From Protonemura montana (taxonomy: Eukaryota; Arthropoda; Insecta; Plecoptera; Nemouridae): a stretch of 64,000 bases of DNA. Positions 44,703-56,919 of this stretch are shown piece by piece. Location of the stretch: positions 2,642,001 through 2,706,000 of the forward strand of contig OX387608.1 in NCBI GenBank assembly GCA_947568835.1, read 5' to 3'. Below the pieces are notes generated by a model. It did not search any database. It worked only from the letters and a program-made list of their open reading frames with translations, and was not told where the DNA came from. Within the stretch, counting starts at the first letter, position 1; every line of letters starts with the position of its first letter. The position numbers and the translations under genes were made by a program.

Positions 44703-47534
44703 CAAGGAATTTGACCCCAATTATAATCATCATTGAGTGCTTTGTCCTTGGTTGATGTCTATCTCATAAGACGCAGTTAATTGCATGTTCTAGCTCTGGA
44801 CATAGCGTTCACTCCGCCCAATCCTATCTTCTTCTTCTTCTTCTTCTTCTTCTAGTATTAACCTGTGATTCCTTACAAATAAGTTCTCTGGAAATGATTA
44901 CTAATCAGAGTTTTACCTTCACAAGCAAAGAGTATCATTAAATGTAACTTTTAGGTTATTTCTTTTCATGCTTATGAGTTTTTTTAGAATAACAATTTTA
45001 AAACCTGATCGTCACTTCTTCTTTCCGATCCCACCAATCAGTTGTAACGGGTTTGAAAATAATTACAATGAGTTTAATTCTAACTGCAGGTATTTTAAGT
45101 TTTGCTGTCACGTGAAGATTGCTTCTGATTGGTCTAAATCTTGATGAATGAGCGTAGCGAGTGTTTTGACAAACCCGGTATCTGTATGAACGATTCAACT
45201 GAGTTCTGTGATCAATTCAGGACACATTTAAAGTCACTCGACTTGGTTTAGATAAACAAACGGTCAAATAATTGCTTTTAAGCCGATTTTTTCAATTTTT
45301 CAAATTTTTGGAAAAAATTAAAAACTTGATTAACGCCAAAGTTGTGAACAAAACTTTACAAAACTTTGCGAACATGTTGATCGCATTGAGATGCATCATG
45401 CCTAAAAGTCATAGACCCAAAATTGTTCGCATTCCTGGTTTTTTCGAATTTTTCAAAAATATTTTCCTATTTTTTTTCGTCGGTTTTACGCCTTGTTTTA
45501 ATAAAAGAATCGAATCCAGTGACAAAATTTTAACCACATTTTAAAAAAACAAAAATGTTATTTGTTGCACTTTTTTAAAAGATTGAGAATGTGACAGGAC
45601 GAGGGTGTTTGCCCGGGGTTGATTTGTAATGCTTCAGTTGTTTCTACAATCAATTGTTAACACATTTTCTTAAAAAGTTCTTCGCTTTTTCTCTTCTTCT
45701 TGAAGACAAAGTTACCGCTGAGACGATGAGCTTTAAGATTCTACTCTTAAAGGAACGTCTAATTAATTCTCTCCAGGCTCGAATGAGACCACGAACTTCA
45801 CTTTAAACTTCTCCCCGGCAAGTCGACCGATCTTAGTAAAACGGTTCATAGCTAGCCGAACCCTAACGAGAGATCGTGTTCTCTTTTTTAAACCGCTAAT
45901 GTGAAATTATTCCCTCATTTCTGAGAAAAACCTGGACGAGGTGAGAACGTCTGGTGAAAGGATTGACCCACGACCTAAACTCGATACCAACTTCACACGC
46001 ATGGCTTTCCAAAATGTCAACTTTGATATTTTGGTAATGCACAATACGCCGACTCATGGTATTCGAACCTGATACGGAGCTGGCAACCTTCCGGCACCGG
46101 ATCATCTTCTAGGCTGGGCCAGAACCTACTCATTCACCAACGTCATACACAATAAATCAATCACCTGGCTACGAAAACATACTCTGCAATTAGGAATTCT
46201 TTTCTACTTTGATTTCGTCGCTCTTGCAATGGGACAAAAGGATCATACAGGATGAAAAATATGTTTTCGCCGCGAACCTGCCCCTCCTTTCCCCGGGAAA
46301 ATGGCCTCCAAGAGCCCCCATGCATTCCGAAAAACACACACACATATTCTCCTTTATTCTTTCCATGTGCGGCAAAAAAGTGCGGCCAATCCGCGTAGAA
46401 GATTTCCTTACATGTGGAAGAGTATTGATGATAAGACGGTGGAGGCATGCGCGGAGCGGGCCCATCGTGTGCCCCGTCGTGTCCCCCTCGTGTCCCCCCC
46501 TCGTCGTCAAAAGACGCTTCGCCGCGTGTGTATGTCGCCCGCTTTCTTCCAGGCTTTCTCTCTCCCCCCCCCCCTGCCCCCCCCCCCATTCCCTCAAAGA
46601 AATCCCACACTTTGCCGTTCCCATCTCGCTTGCTGGGAATTCAAATTTCCTGGCGCCTTGCGATGGGTGTGGGGGGGGGGGGACCCATACGGAAGTCCCC
46701 ACCTCCCCCCAGCGATCGTAAAAAGGGGATAACGACAGGAATTCGTTCAGGTCCTTGGGCTGGTGGAAATAAGGACGAAATATCGTCCTGGAAAGTGGAT
46801 GCCTCTGAAGGAATTGTGCTGTTTTTCGACTGGAAGCTTGCGAGCAAAGGGTGGACAATCTCTGGTTTCATCTATCTTTTGGTCAGTCAATGTTTGGATG
46901 TCGTTAAATCGCCACGGATTAAGTGAAAGTACTTTCAAAGATTACATTTCTAGTGAGATTTTGCACTGGTTTTAATTTACATCGAAAATCGTGCATTACC
47001 TCGCATCTCGGGGAATGTAGCATCATTTTTAAACGTTATACTTTAGCGAAAGTATCCCTAAATAGGGTCCTTTCGAATGGAATTCCGAGATGGCAATTCT
47101 CTCAAAACTAAAAATATATAAAAATACCGAGCGCTCTGCATCAGGTTGGCTGTTGGCTCGTTTCATCGAAGTGCTTTAGATTTCTGCAAGCCCACCAAAG
47201 AAAGCCAGCACGTGGCGCGGAATGTTTTCAAAATCCCACCCTTTTCTCAGCTCCCTGTTCGCCCCCCCCCCCCCTCCCCACCCCCCTCGCGTTTCTTAGC
47301 ACACCCCATGCGAGAGAAAAAAAAACCTTTTGACGAAAACCCGCTGACGGGTCGTCTTTCCCGAGAAGGGTTTTTCTCTCTTCAGGGTTGAACGCATAGG
47401 CAAGCGAGATAGTCTTATAGGTGGGAGCTCTTAACAGAGAGAGAAGGATAATAACTCTTGCTGAGAGTAAAGGACAGAGCTATCGACGCTTGCACCAAAC
47501 AGACAAGGAAATGTGTATGTGAGGTGTGGAAGAG
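44703..47534. other. Unassigned 2.8 kb with C/G-rich low complexity
   Basis: A (CTT)n run lies at 44828-44853. At 46085-46165, GGCACCGGATCATC, CTCATTCACCAACGTCAT and AATAAATCAATCA look like a diverged SINE tail, with a B-box-like GGTTCGAATACC on the minus strand at about 46058. Large overlapping frames on both strands at 46161-46926 (up to 222 codons) come from C/G runs and are mutually exclusive. No gene called. Confidence 0.35.
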
Positions 47535-47610
47535 ATGAGAGAGACAACGATATGGGATGCTGCGGGTGCGAGCGAGATGGAAACACAGATCAATGCAGCA
47601 AAGTTGGGAC
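47535..47610 (+). CDS. Weak candidate first exon
   Basis: The ATG at 47535 follows an in-frame stop (TGA GGT GTG GAA GAG ATG) and opens 25 codons (MRETTIWDAAGASEMETQIN at its start) ending GGAC/GTGAGC, a good donor, in phase 1. Read through, the frame turns Phe-rich like intron, supporting the donor. The phase fits the terminal exon at 51484-51707. No family is recognised; the join is an inference from phase alone. Confidence 0.22.
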
Positions 47611-50600
47611 GTGAGCTTCTCGTATTGTGTTCGTTGGAAAAGCGCGAGCTTCGCTTTTCCGATCTGTTCCCGAGTAAAAGCCGCGCCTTTTTTTACACTC
47701 TCGAGATTTTCTTTTTGCTTTGCTCGTTCGACGAGTGGTTTTTTTTTCTCTCGAATGTTGCTTGGGAAAATGGTGGATGTGTTCGAAGGGTTGTTTCGAC
47801 GGCAAATATTTCCCCTTTCTCACTCGCAGAATCTTTTGTGTAAAACATCACAAACATTCACATAACTGTAACAAAAAAAAACAGTTAATTCTCTTAAAAC
47901 GTCCGCCATTTTATAAGAATCCCAGCAAAATCTAACAGATGTATACGTTTTGAATTCTCTGCATTTTACATAGCAGTGCCTCGAGACGACCTCGCATGAT
48001 CGCTGATATTCAAATTGTCATTTCCCAACAAAGTTTCCCTACCGTTTCCAAGTAACAGTTGAAACTCGATGCAATCATTTCTGCGGACGCACGGGCAACT
48101 AAACTTGTCTTCAATTCGGAGAACAAAACAAAGGTACGATTTACATGACGTTTAAAAGTAAAACGACTGCTAATTGGAGCTCGCCAGGAGGAACATCAAT
48201 ATGTAAAAGTGCTTGCCGTTGTCAACGTGGCCAACCAATTACATGTGAAGAGCGGTAACATTTCAAACAACGTGCTGAAGAGCTACAGCGCTCGGCTGTC
48301 GCCTTTAACCAGCCGGCAAGACAGAATAGTTAACAAGGTTACATCATCATAGGATGCACCCGTTCAAGATATGCAGCGGCAGTAATAGACAATGTAGAAT
48401 ATTGTAGAACCTAACCTCAAATTGGCCTTATGAAGAAAAAAACACACATATGTAACCCTGCCATTAAACGTCGTTAAACTTTATCAAGCGATAGTTAAAG
48501 TAATCAACTAGATGCGTTTACCAACAAGGCGCCAAGAAATGAAAGGCATTTCGTCGCCACGGCTTTATTAAAAACCGTCCTAACTTCCACCAGTTTTAAG
48601 TGCCCTGAAAAGGGAAGGGGTGAAGAGAGTAAAAAGACAAGAACTGGGTCACTGACACGATTAGCCAAGACCTTGCCCTTCTTCTCGGGGGGGACGACGG
48701 CCCCCCTCCTACCCCTACCCCTTCCCGGAGGTAATTAAATATCCACGTCGGGGGCAGCGACCCTTTCGAGCCACCCCGGGCGTCTAATTGACGACGTCGG
48801 GGCGTGCGCACTGGAGCGAGTTCCTAATGACTGGGTCACAGGGAAAATGGGAAATAATAAAGAAGTTGGGAAAGTCTGGGAAATGAGGGTGAGATGGGGG
48901 AAAGAGGAGGGATGGAGGTGGGGTGGTTTTAACTCTGTTTTTGTCACAATTCATTACGGGTCTTAACACGAATTTGCATGTTGGTCTTCTCTCTCGGTGT
49001 GCTTTATGCTGAGAAAGAGGGAACATCTCTGTCTTGGGTATTGTTGCTCTAGGCGGGTAGGAGTTTTTCAATTGGTATTGGACCAGTTTCTCGTGCTGCT
49101 GTAATGGAGGCAAGGAAATTATGCGGAAGAAGAGTCAATTAAGCCCTGCGATGTGTTTATTTAATTTTTCAGCGCGAACACGGACATTTATCAGAGGGCC
49201 ATTTTCTCTTTTCACGATTTTCCTGATAGCTTTACGTCATTGAAGTGTTTAGTTTTATTTTTGCTCGCATTGGATAAAAAGTTTCTTCTGATTTAATTGT
49301 GTTTGTTGGTGCATTTGAATTTAATTGGCTCTGACGCCGCGCATCGAGAAGGCGTTGCAGTCCTTCCGAAGGACGGATCAGTGTGAAATGTTAATTGAAG
49401 GTACAAATGTCTCGGTGCAGGATTTCATCGCTGCTATGGATGCTTGAAAGTTAGTTTTGTGTGAATCATGTGGCAGTTAGGAGAAAGCACTCGACTCTTT
49501 CAAGTGGCAACTTACAAATAAATATTGCCTAAAGTTGAAAAGTGGTTGAGAAATGGCTTTGGATTCGATCTCCAAATCACGAAGTTAACTCATGAAATGC
49601 GAAGAGTCGTTAATGTTTTGACAAAGTATCAACACAGTTAACTCGTCTGTTAAGTCTGCTAACGTTCTGTTTGCTGCTTTGGTCAGGTTTTCAAAATTTG
49701 CAGGGTTTTTGGTTTGTCTGGTGTTTCCAGACGTGAGCTGAAACCAGCAAGCGAAGGATGGAAGGGAAGCTTGACTGGGATACGAACCTGGGACTAAATT
49801 TACTTTATTTTTTTTTTGCAAAAAAATAATGTATTTCAAGGAATGGTTTGGCCGATTGTTTCCAAAAATGTTGCCCGTTTGAGTCTAAAGATTTTGACCG
49901 TTAATTAAACCGTTAATTTTGACCGTTAATTCACCAAAAAACCTCAAATTAATCCCAAATAGGCTTATCCAAATCTCATCCAAATCTCATCCAAATCTCA
50001 TCCAAATCGGTTTTACCACTTGGCTGCTAATGAAATGAAGCCCTCACTTCGCTCGCTACGCCCTCCCATGGCGTAGTCCTGGCGGTGAAAGTGGAAACCA
50101 TTTGATGCCAGGGTACAATGTGATGACGTCACATTTCGGGGCTGTTTTGTTGGTACGCCTGTCAAATGTCAGAATCTTTTTATCTAGTTTCTTAAAACGT
50201 CACTGCCACCTCGTTTGAAGGCTGGCCGCCAGGTGTCAGGTCGAAGTAAAGTTACCTGCAATTCAGTCCCAGATTTCATCATTTACAGCCTCATTCGAAA
50301 ATATGAAGATAAATATTGTTTTGGTTTCATAGACTCATGTCCTCTGTATCTAACCTAAGTACCTACTAGTAAAAAAAAAAAATTAAACTGGGTTTTTGAA
50401 TGCTAAGTAACCAGTTTTTTTAATGTGATTGTGTTTATTTTTTTCCTAATTAATGTCGTTACCAGCAACCATTTTGCAGTCATAATTTACCAACATAATT
50501 TCAGTAAATCTTCATTATTTTGCACATTTTTCCAACAATTTTTGCTGAAAAACTCAGTGAGCTTTTGTTGAAATCAAGTTAAGATTTACTGAAAATTTCA

Positions 50601-51483
50601 TCAAAATCGGATGCGCCGTCTAGCGTCAGAGTGGAAACACTCACACACACACAATCGTTATATTTTGAGATAATTAATTTGAAGATTTGTCTTCGCTCGC
50701 TACGCTCATAAACAAAAATCAGTGAGTTTACGACCCAGCTACGTCACGTGTGTACCAACCCCCCTCGTAACGTGAGAAACCACTTTGAGGGGGGGTGGGG
50801 GGGGGGATGAGGGCGCCGCGACGCTTTCACGCCATCTTGGTATTGATTCGACGCCGACGCGGGGGGCACGGGGGGTAGGGGGGGGAGGCGTCGGGGGAGG
50901 CGTCTTGGCGAATGAAGGCGTCGCATGTATGGCCATGCAAGCGTCGTGTGCAGGACCATGTGTGTGAAAGAGATTGGGGGAGGCGACGTTTTGCCGGGCG
51001 ACGGGGGTCGGGGAAATGTCGCCACTTTTCGGTGTTCCTCTAAGATAGGCACAACTTTTAGCTGAAATTTACAATATTTTAAAGTTTTTTTTTTTTGCTT
51101 TTTTTGAACATTTACTAAGAAATATTAGCTAGGTTTTTGTTTGATTACGTTAACATAGTTTTCTGAATGTTCATCGCTCACCAAAATTTAAACTTCAAAC
51201 CAAAAGAGCCAGTTTAATATCTCTGCATATGATTGGAGGTTCCAAACGTGATTGCCTTAGCTCACTTTTGATATAGGAGGCGAAAAACTTATAAATTGTA
51301 AGAGATTTTTTGTTAATTTTTGAAAGCCTGATATTGTTAACAAGTAGTCACTATCAATTCTTAGCTTGGAGCGAAACAAACGGCGATCTAGGCCTCTTAA
51401 TTTAAGCGCTGCATCACCTAGAAGATGCAATCCTATGATTTCCTCACCCACTCTTCGTCATCGATGAACACTAAAGCTCTTAG
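47611..51483. other. Unassigned 3.9 kb, possibly intron
   Basis: Holds a retroelement-end scrap at 50325-50410 (ACTCATGTC, AACTGGGTTTTTGAATGC), a 12 bp repeat (CCAAATCTCATC, about three copies, 49969-50007) and G-rich tracts at 50788-50890. Frames at 48596-49113 and 50739-51052 are homopolymer-driven. Confidence 0.4.
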
Positions 51484-51707
51484 ACAAGGATTACCATCTT
51501 GTGGCACAACATGGCAATCCACAGGACTGTGCTCCTGTACCTCGTGGCAAAAATTTCATTAAGTACAGCGATCCACCTTATTATGGGGCACTTTGTCCCC
51601 CGCACCCTCTTCCCCTATTAGAGAGGAATCCAATATCAGCAGACGCAGGGCAAGACCGACCAACTCGAACAATCACAAGACAATTCAATTACAATAACAG
51701 CTTGTAA
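51484..51707 (+). CDS. Candidate terminal exon followed by AATAAA
   Basis: GATTTCCTCACCCACTCTTC and AAAGCTCTTAG form an acceptor; the upstream frame is closed by TGA, so the exon must begin about here. The frame (enters in phase 1) encodes 73 residues with a Pro/Tyr-rich centre (FIKYSDPPYYGALCPPHPLP) and a polar C-terminus (TRTITRQFNYNNSL), then TAA. AATAAA follows at 51731-51736, 24 bases after the stop. Codon use is mixed and not repeat-derived. An alternative ATG frame inside (51512) gives a shorter hydrophobic peptide. No family is recognised; Pro/Tyr-rich tails occur in many unrelated proteins. Confidence 0.4.
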
Positions 51708-51730
51708 TGAAAACAGCATGGCATAACTTT

Positions 51731-51736
51731 AATAAA
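51731..51736 (+). terminator. Candidate polyadenylation signal AATAAA
   Basis: A canonical hexamer 24 bases after the stop codon of the candidate exon at 51484-51707. AATAAA is common by chance in AT-rich DNA; the spacing is what makes this one notable. Confidence 0.3.
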
Positions 51737-52158
51737 CAAGCTTTTAAAATGAAACAAATATTGATAATCATTTGTACCGCGTTCCTGTCCTCTCTCTCTC
51801 TTCTTATCTCTCTTTCTCTCAGTCGAGACTAAAACATCCGATTTTTCCTTTCATTAACTTTCCTCCCAGTATTGTTATGCCCTCTTCGAGTAAAGCAACA
51901 ACTGGCTAAAGTTGCTTGGTCTGAACGCTTGTCAAATAATATCAGATCCACTTTGATTTGGTGTCAATTCTGAGGGCATCTTCGGACTGATTTCTTTTTG
52001 CTCTTAACATTATTTTGCTGTGGACTTTTATTTTTAAAGAAAGTATAAAACTACCGTACGAAGTGTATCCAGTAGGCGCTGACTTTTCTAGGAATGTACC
52101 TCTAGATTTTAGCCGTCGAGGAAATAGCACACGAATTTTCTCAAAACCTTACACATTG
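51737..52158. other. Unassigned stretch
   Basis: Contains a CT-rich run (51788-51820). No gene supported. Confidence 0.4.
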
Positions 52159-52682
52159 GTTTGGTTAGGTTGGGTTAGGTTGGGTTAGGTTAGGTTAGGT
52201 TTGGTTAGGTTAGGTTGGGTAAGGTTAGGCAAGGTTAAGTTAGGTTAGGTTTGGTTGGGTTAGGTTGGGTTAGGTTAGGTTAGATTGGGTTAGGTTGGGT
52301 TAGGTTAGGTTAGGTTTGGTTGGGTTAGGTTGGGTTAGGTTAGGTTAGATTGGGTTAGGTTGGGTTAGGTTGGGTAAGGTAAGGCAAGGGTAAGTTAGGT
52401 TTGGTATGGTTAGGTTAGGTTGGGTTTGGTTAGGTTTGGTTAGGTTTGGTTAGGTTTGGTTAGGTTTGGTTAGGTTAGGTTGGGTAAGGTTTGGTTAGGT
52501 TGGGTTGGGTTTGGTTAGGTTAGGTTTGGTTAGGTTGGGTTAGGTTAGGTTGGGTCAGGTAAGGTTTGGTACGGTCAGGTTGGGTAAGGTTTTGTTAGGT
52601 TAGGTTAGGTAAGTTAAGGCAAGGTTAAGTTAGGTTTGGTACGGTTTGGTTAGGTAATGTTGAGTTAGGTTGGGTTAGGTGC
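52159..52682 (+). repeat. Degenerate TTAGG-type pentamer array
   Basis: About 520 bp built from GGTTA/GGTTG/GGTTT pentamers (GGTTAGGTTGGGTTAGGTTA and variants), matching a decayed TTAGG repeat. Longer blocks recur (GGTTAGATTGGGTTAGGTTG appears twice), so block duplication is layered on the pentamer. TTAGG is the usual arthropod telomere repeat; most other animals use TTAGGG. Confidence 0.9.
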
Positions 52683-53511
52683 TGCGCTTTCTGAACGAAA
52701 CTTAAGATTGAACGTCCTATTTTTGTTGTGTTCTTAGGCATAGAGCATTCCGTATGAGTTCTTGATTTTTCATAAGTATTACTTTTGAAATTTTTGACCA
52801 ACGGTAAATGAGAGTACTTATTTATTCAAGATTAAACTTTCTCGATCTGTTTTTTGATTGATTAACCTCAAAGATACGTTAATTAATGACGTTAGTAAAG
52901 CAAACAATTCAACCCCTAATGGTACCCATAAGACGACCGGGTGCTCTGTACGAGGGAGGGACTATACCACGGGATCGATCCAGGGAGGCTGCAGCCAACG
53001 GCATCGTGTGTAAGAGAGACAGGGCGATGTGATGAGACTGCAGTGCGAGTGAGAGGTCCGACCTGGGTCGTGTGATTTTTGTCACAAGATGTTAAGGGGT
53101 GGTGCGTATCGCCATGGTGATCAATAACATGCGTGTACACGGCCTTGTTGGTGATAAGATTTACGCATTGAGAACCGATCGTGTTTTACATTGGCTTGAT
53201 TTCACGTTTTCGTACAGAACTTTGGATTTTAATCAATTTTTGACAATTCTTGTTTGTACATTTTGGTCACAGACCCCAAGAAAACACTTTTTGAAATTAT
53301 TGTTTACTTATATTCACTCTTGTCGGTAGAGATACCAAAGTATCGACCATCAAACATTCAAAATTCTTCGTGGAATTGGTCCTTGTAATGTCCTTGGTCC
53401 TTGCCGGATTCTTCCTCAAAACTTTTGGTCATTTTCATCCTTATTTCGCACCTTGAGGTCATCTGGCTCATTTTACCCGTTCTTCAGCCTCTTAACCAAT
53501 TGCAGACTTTT
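52683..53511. other. Unassigned stretch
   Basis: Frames at 52916-53329 on both strands are unsupported. Nothing recognised. Confidence 0.4.
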
Positions 53512-53710
53512 AGATGAAATGTTATTTAAATTGCAAACGCTTGCAATGCGCGGGGTATTTTATTATTAGAAACACTATAACCGTCTCAAAAATTGATGCA
53601 AAATTGAGCAAGGGTTAGAGCAACACCCGCGACAGGCGGAGATCGGGGTTCCGGTCTTCTTTTGAGCATCTATTTTTGAGACGTTTTTAGTGTTCGTAAT
53701 AATAAATTGC
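53512..53710. mobile_element. Foldback element with diverged tRNA-like core
   Basis: A left flank (TTTAAATTGCAAACGCTTGC), left arm (AACCGTCTCAAAAATTGATG) and right arm (ATCTATTTTTGAGACGTTTT) surround GGTTAGAGCAACACCCGCGA, then GGCGGAGATCGGGGTTCCGG. The T-arm is degraded (TTCCGGT for TTCGAGT). Confidence 0.75.
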
Positions 53711-54535
53711 AGACTTTCTTAGAAAAAAAAAACTTTAACTAAACAGTGCAGTCTATTGCAGAGATTAAAAAGCTAACAAACCCAGAAGATCGATGTTACG
53801 ATTAAAAAAAAACTCACGTCACTTTGCTTAGGTTTTCGAGCATTCAAACGAACTTCAAAAGATCACAAAAAAGCCCGCGTTTTCCAATTCCAACATCAAC
53901 TCTTCGAATCTTGGTCGCCGTGCCGATCGCATTGCAAGGGGGCTTCGATTGTCTCGGTGACAATTATTAGGCCCCCATTCAAGTAGTTTGCAGGGAGGGG
54001 GGAGCAGGAGACAGGAGGGGGGGTCGAATGATTCCTGCGGTTGCCTGTGTTCGTATTGTGTATTCTATGATTGCCGTCCTCTTCCTCGGCGAGTCTTGGC
54101 GGCGTCCCCCAGGGTAGTCTCGCCGGGCCGCGACGAGCGTCTTGCCTACCATTTAATTTACACAGAGGAAGCCAGTCGGTCGGTCGGTTGGGAGGTCTTT
54201 AGTACCTCCTCGTAACTATGCGCATTTATTTGGATTTATTTGTGTTTATGTGTTTTCGAGTAAAATACCTGCATAAGTTACAATCAAAATAGCAATCAAC
54301 CACATTTTATGTCAAATATCAATCAATTTTGCAGCTTCGCTTCCCTATCTTTCGGTTGCTAGGTTCAACTCTTATAATATGTGAAGAATGTCAGGAAAAA
54401 TAAAATATCTTACAATTTCTTACCATTATTCTTGGTGTTGCTTTAAAAAAGGATTGCAGATTTGGTCCTTGCCCTCGTGGGTCTTAACTTTAATCTGTCT
54501 TCTGCTGAGCAAGGTCGGTGCCGCATGGTGGTAAA
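53711..54535. other. Unassigned stretch
   Basis: A short signal-peptide-like frame starts at 54027 and reaches a GTAGTC site, with too little support to call. The rest is AT-rich. Confidence 0.35.
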
Positions 54536-55015
54536 TTCGACGTTAAGTAACACTGCGCTGGGTCGGGTGTTGGATGGGTGACCATCATACATATGACCAG
54601 TTCTGTTCGGGAGAGAGGTTGGAGGGATGAAAGTTAAGCAACACTGCGCTGTGTCAGGTATTGAATGGGTGACCATCATACACATGACCAGTTCTGTTAG
54701 GGAGAGCGGTTGGAGGGATGAAAGTTAGTACAGCAAATTCACTCGCCTTGCTTATCAACCTCTCGACAGCATGGATTTGTGGAGGAATCCTGTTGTTCGC
54801 GTTGTACCGTCCTTCGGAAGGTACGTTAAGCCGGTGGTCCCCTTAGTCTTCGACAGGTGTAGGCTACGTGCCGGCATCAGGTTCTCCCCTTTAGACTAGG
54901 TTATGATTTTTTTATCGCTTACTTATTAACCAATTCCTTAACAAGTGCCACATGGCCTGTCGTCAAAACAATGCGTCGTTAAACACCATTTCGTTTAAAT
55001 CAATTAAATCAACGA
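54536..55015 (+). mobile_element. 5S rRNA-derived SINE with two head units and full tail
   Basis: CGACGTTAAGTAACACTGCG and TGTTGGATGGGTGACC start the head; a second module follows 91 bp on. The linker, body (GTACCGTCCTTCGGAAGGTA, GTAGGCTACGTGCCGGC) and tail (AAAACAATGCGTCGTTAAAC) are all present, ending near AAATCAATTAAATCAACG. The upstream 5S portion (CTCGTNNNATCACC) is missing. Confidence 0.82.
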
Positions 55016-55084
55016 ATACAGCTAACAATTGCAACGAGCATCAAAGGCTGTTTTGAAATTGTTCTTAATCTGTCAAAACCTTGC

Positions 55085-55192
55085 GTTATTTCGTTATTAG
55101 GAACTTTTAAAAAATTGGGGCCCAATCGGGACTCAAACCCTTTTGGTACCCGTTTTGGTTCCAATTTTTGAAAGGTTCCAAAAATGAAATAG
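55085..55192. mobile_element. Second foldback subfamily with a T-arm remnant
   Basis: Arms of about 38 bp (TTTCGTTATTAGGAAC, TTTTAAAAAATTGG versus CCAATTTTTGAAAGGTTCC, AAAATGAAATAG) surround a core that on the minus strand reads GGGTTTGAGTCCC, a perfect tRNA T-arm shape. Arms differ in sequence from the main family. Confidence 0.5.
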
Positions 55193-56290
55193 TCGCGTTG
55201 CTATCCCTGCATAAATATGTGTCCTTCGGAAAGAGAAGACAGCGCTAGTATTTAAGAGGGGGTCTATCCGTGGTCGAGCCAGACACCCGCATCCCGTGCT
55301 GTTATAACGCCCCTCCTAAGATCAGCTGACTTCGAGGAGGCGTCGTGAATACATGCTGGTAGTTGGACACCACCACCGTCTTATACTCCATTCCATCTCG
55401 AGGGCTAGAGGCGTTTTACTGGCGGTTTTACCAGAGAGCTTGTCTCAGAGTTGGCTTGATTTTATGCAGTTTCCATTGAAGGAAAGATCCAGAAGGCCTG
55501 GTACCTACTGATATGCATTATTTGTGCATGTGATAAGCACTGGTCTATCATCTCTCATCTCTCTCAAGGTAGAATGGAGTATTTTTACCTGTCCGTGTGG
55601 AAATGCTGGTAACCACAGAACCAGTCTAAGTAAGCGCCTTTTTCAACGGTTTTGCTCGAAATATTGCTGATATTTTTTGTGTTTCCGTTAGTTTTTTCAT
55701 TTTTTTTCTCTTATATTCGTGTAAAAGCTGTAAATTGTAATCGGCGCAGGTTATATACCCTGGACTCGCTGCGGTCTCAGCGCTTTTTGGCGATAAATTT
55801 AAACGTTTTGGGAAACCAGATGAAAAAAGAAATAATAAAGGGTTGCATAACCTATACAATTAAATTCGCTCGATTATTGATTCGACTGCCGCACTCAGTG
55901 AGTCCCGACTTTAACAAAGCAGTTTTTAGAGGAAACGAGGGGAAAAAAAACGGCAACGTTTCGACCTTTTCTTGCCGCGTGATTGTGCGTGTGGTGCGTA
56001 TATGAAACGCAAAGGTGCGTCGTCCTTGCGATGCAGGTGATTGATTTTATTTTTTGATTTGAACTTATACTTTCATTTGTTCCCACATTACCATTTTCTG
56101 ACGCTGATGTCACGTGACAAGGTGCAACACGTCAATAAAAACAAAAATACATGTTTCACAATTCCAAGAATCTAATCATCTACAAATTTAAAAGTTGTAA
56201 ACCGATGTTTGTTTGGTTCACACGTAAGCCATATCCCCCCCCCCCCCCCCCCCCCACCCTACCTGTGTACTTATAACCAATTCGTCCACT
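55193..56290. other. Unassigned stretch
   Basis: A 117-codon plus frame (55652-56005) begins in T-rich low complexity and shows no domain. A C22-type homopolymer lies at about 56236-56256. Confidence 0.4.
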
Positions 56291-56350
56291 TGTTATAATA
56301 AAATACCCCGCGCATTGCAAGCGTTTGCAATTTAAATCAGATTTCATCAA
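56291..56350 (+). mobile_element. Foldback element right flank only
   Basis: AATAAAATACCCCGCGCATT, GCAAGCGTTTGCAATTTAAA and TCAGATTTCATC are the shared right flank; both arms and core are gone or lie 170 bp away at 56.5 kb. Confidence 0.7.
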
Positions 56351-56521
56351 AATACAACGCATCTAACGTCAAATTGGAGTCATTAGTGTATTTGACAGGT
56401 TGTGACGTGATATAGCGTCACTAGAATCAGAGTGACTGTGAGTATTCACAGCCTCTTGGTTCTACTCCTTGGAGATCCGTCATTCTCATCAAATGCACTA
56501 AAATTGTCTCCATTAGCCAGT

Positions 56522-56640
56522 GTCCAAGTAGCTCAATTGGTTAGAGCAACACCCGCGATAGGTGGAGATCGGGGTTCGAGTCCCCGTTTGGGCATCAATT
56601 TTTGAGATGGTTATAGTGTTGATAATAATAAAAATGACAG
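56522..56640 (+). mobile_element. Foldback element tRNA-like core and right arm
   Basis: Bases 56522-56594 fold as a 73-base tRNA: acceptor GTCCAAG/TTTGGGC, D-stem GCTC/GAGC, anticodon loop CGCGATA, T-arm GGGG-TTCGAGT-CCCC. Box A (TAGCTCAATTGG) and box B (GGTTCGAGTCC) are intact, so it might be transcribed. U33 is replaced by G, and the right inverted arm (CATCAATTTTTGAGATGGTT) follows directly. Treat it as element-borne, not as a working tRNA. Confidence 0.7.
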
Positions 56641-56919
56641 CTTTGTCATTCACCGAGCATTGGAAGGTTGATTCAGGCAAGAATCTTGATGCGCTGAACT
56701 GAAATCCAGTGGAAATCAAGTGCAAGTATTGATTTAATTGCACCCTTGGCTGGTACATTGCCAAAACATGCTTTAATCTCACAGGCGTTGAAATTTGTCA
56801 TTTGTCCCAAATTTGGAGATACACAATGAAGCACCGCTTTTAAAACATTCTTCAAATATTCATCCATTTTTTGGTCATCAATACACAACAATTAAAAGGT
56901 AATAAATTAGTTTTTAAGT

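Noticed and set aside
43658-44714. 344-codon plus-strand ORF and its overlapping relatives
   Set aside because: It consists entirely of the 22 bp satellite, whose unit lacks stops in all forward frames; the frame is a by-product.
46161-46926. Long overlapping ORFs on both strands (up to 222 codons)
   Set aside because: C- and G-rich low complexity suppresses stops on both strands; frames conflict and none has splice borders or a domain.
56522-56594. A second functional tRNA gene
   Set aside because: The fold is good, but U33 is G, the module recurs inside inverted-arm elements, and the arm follows directly.
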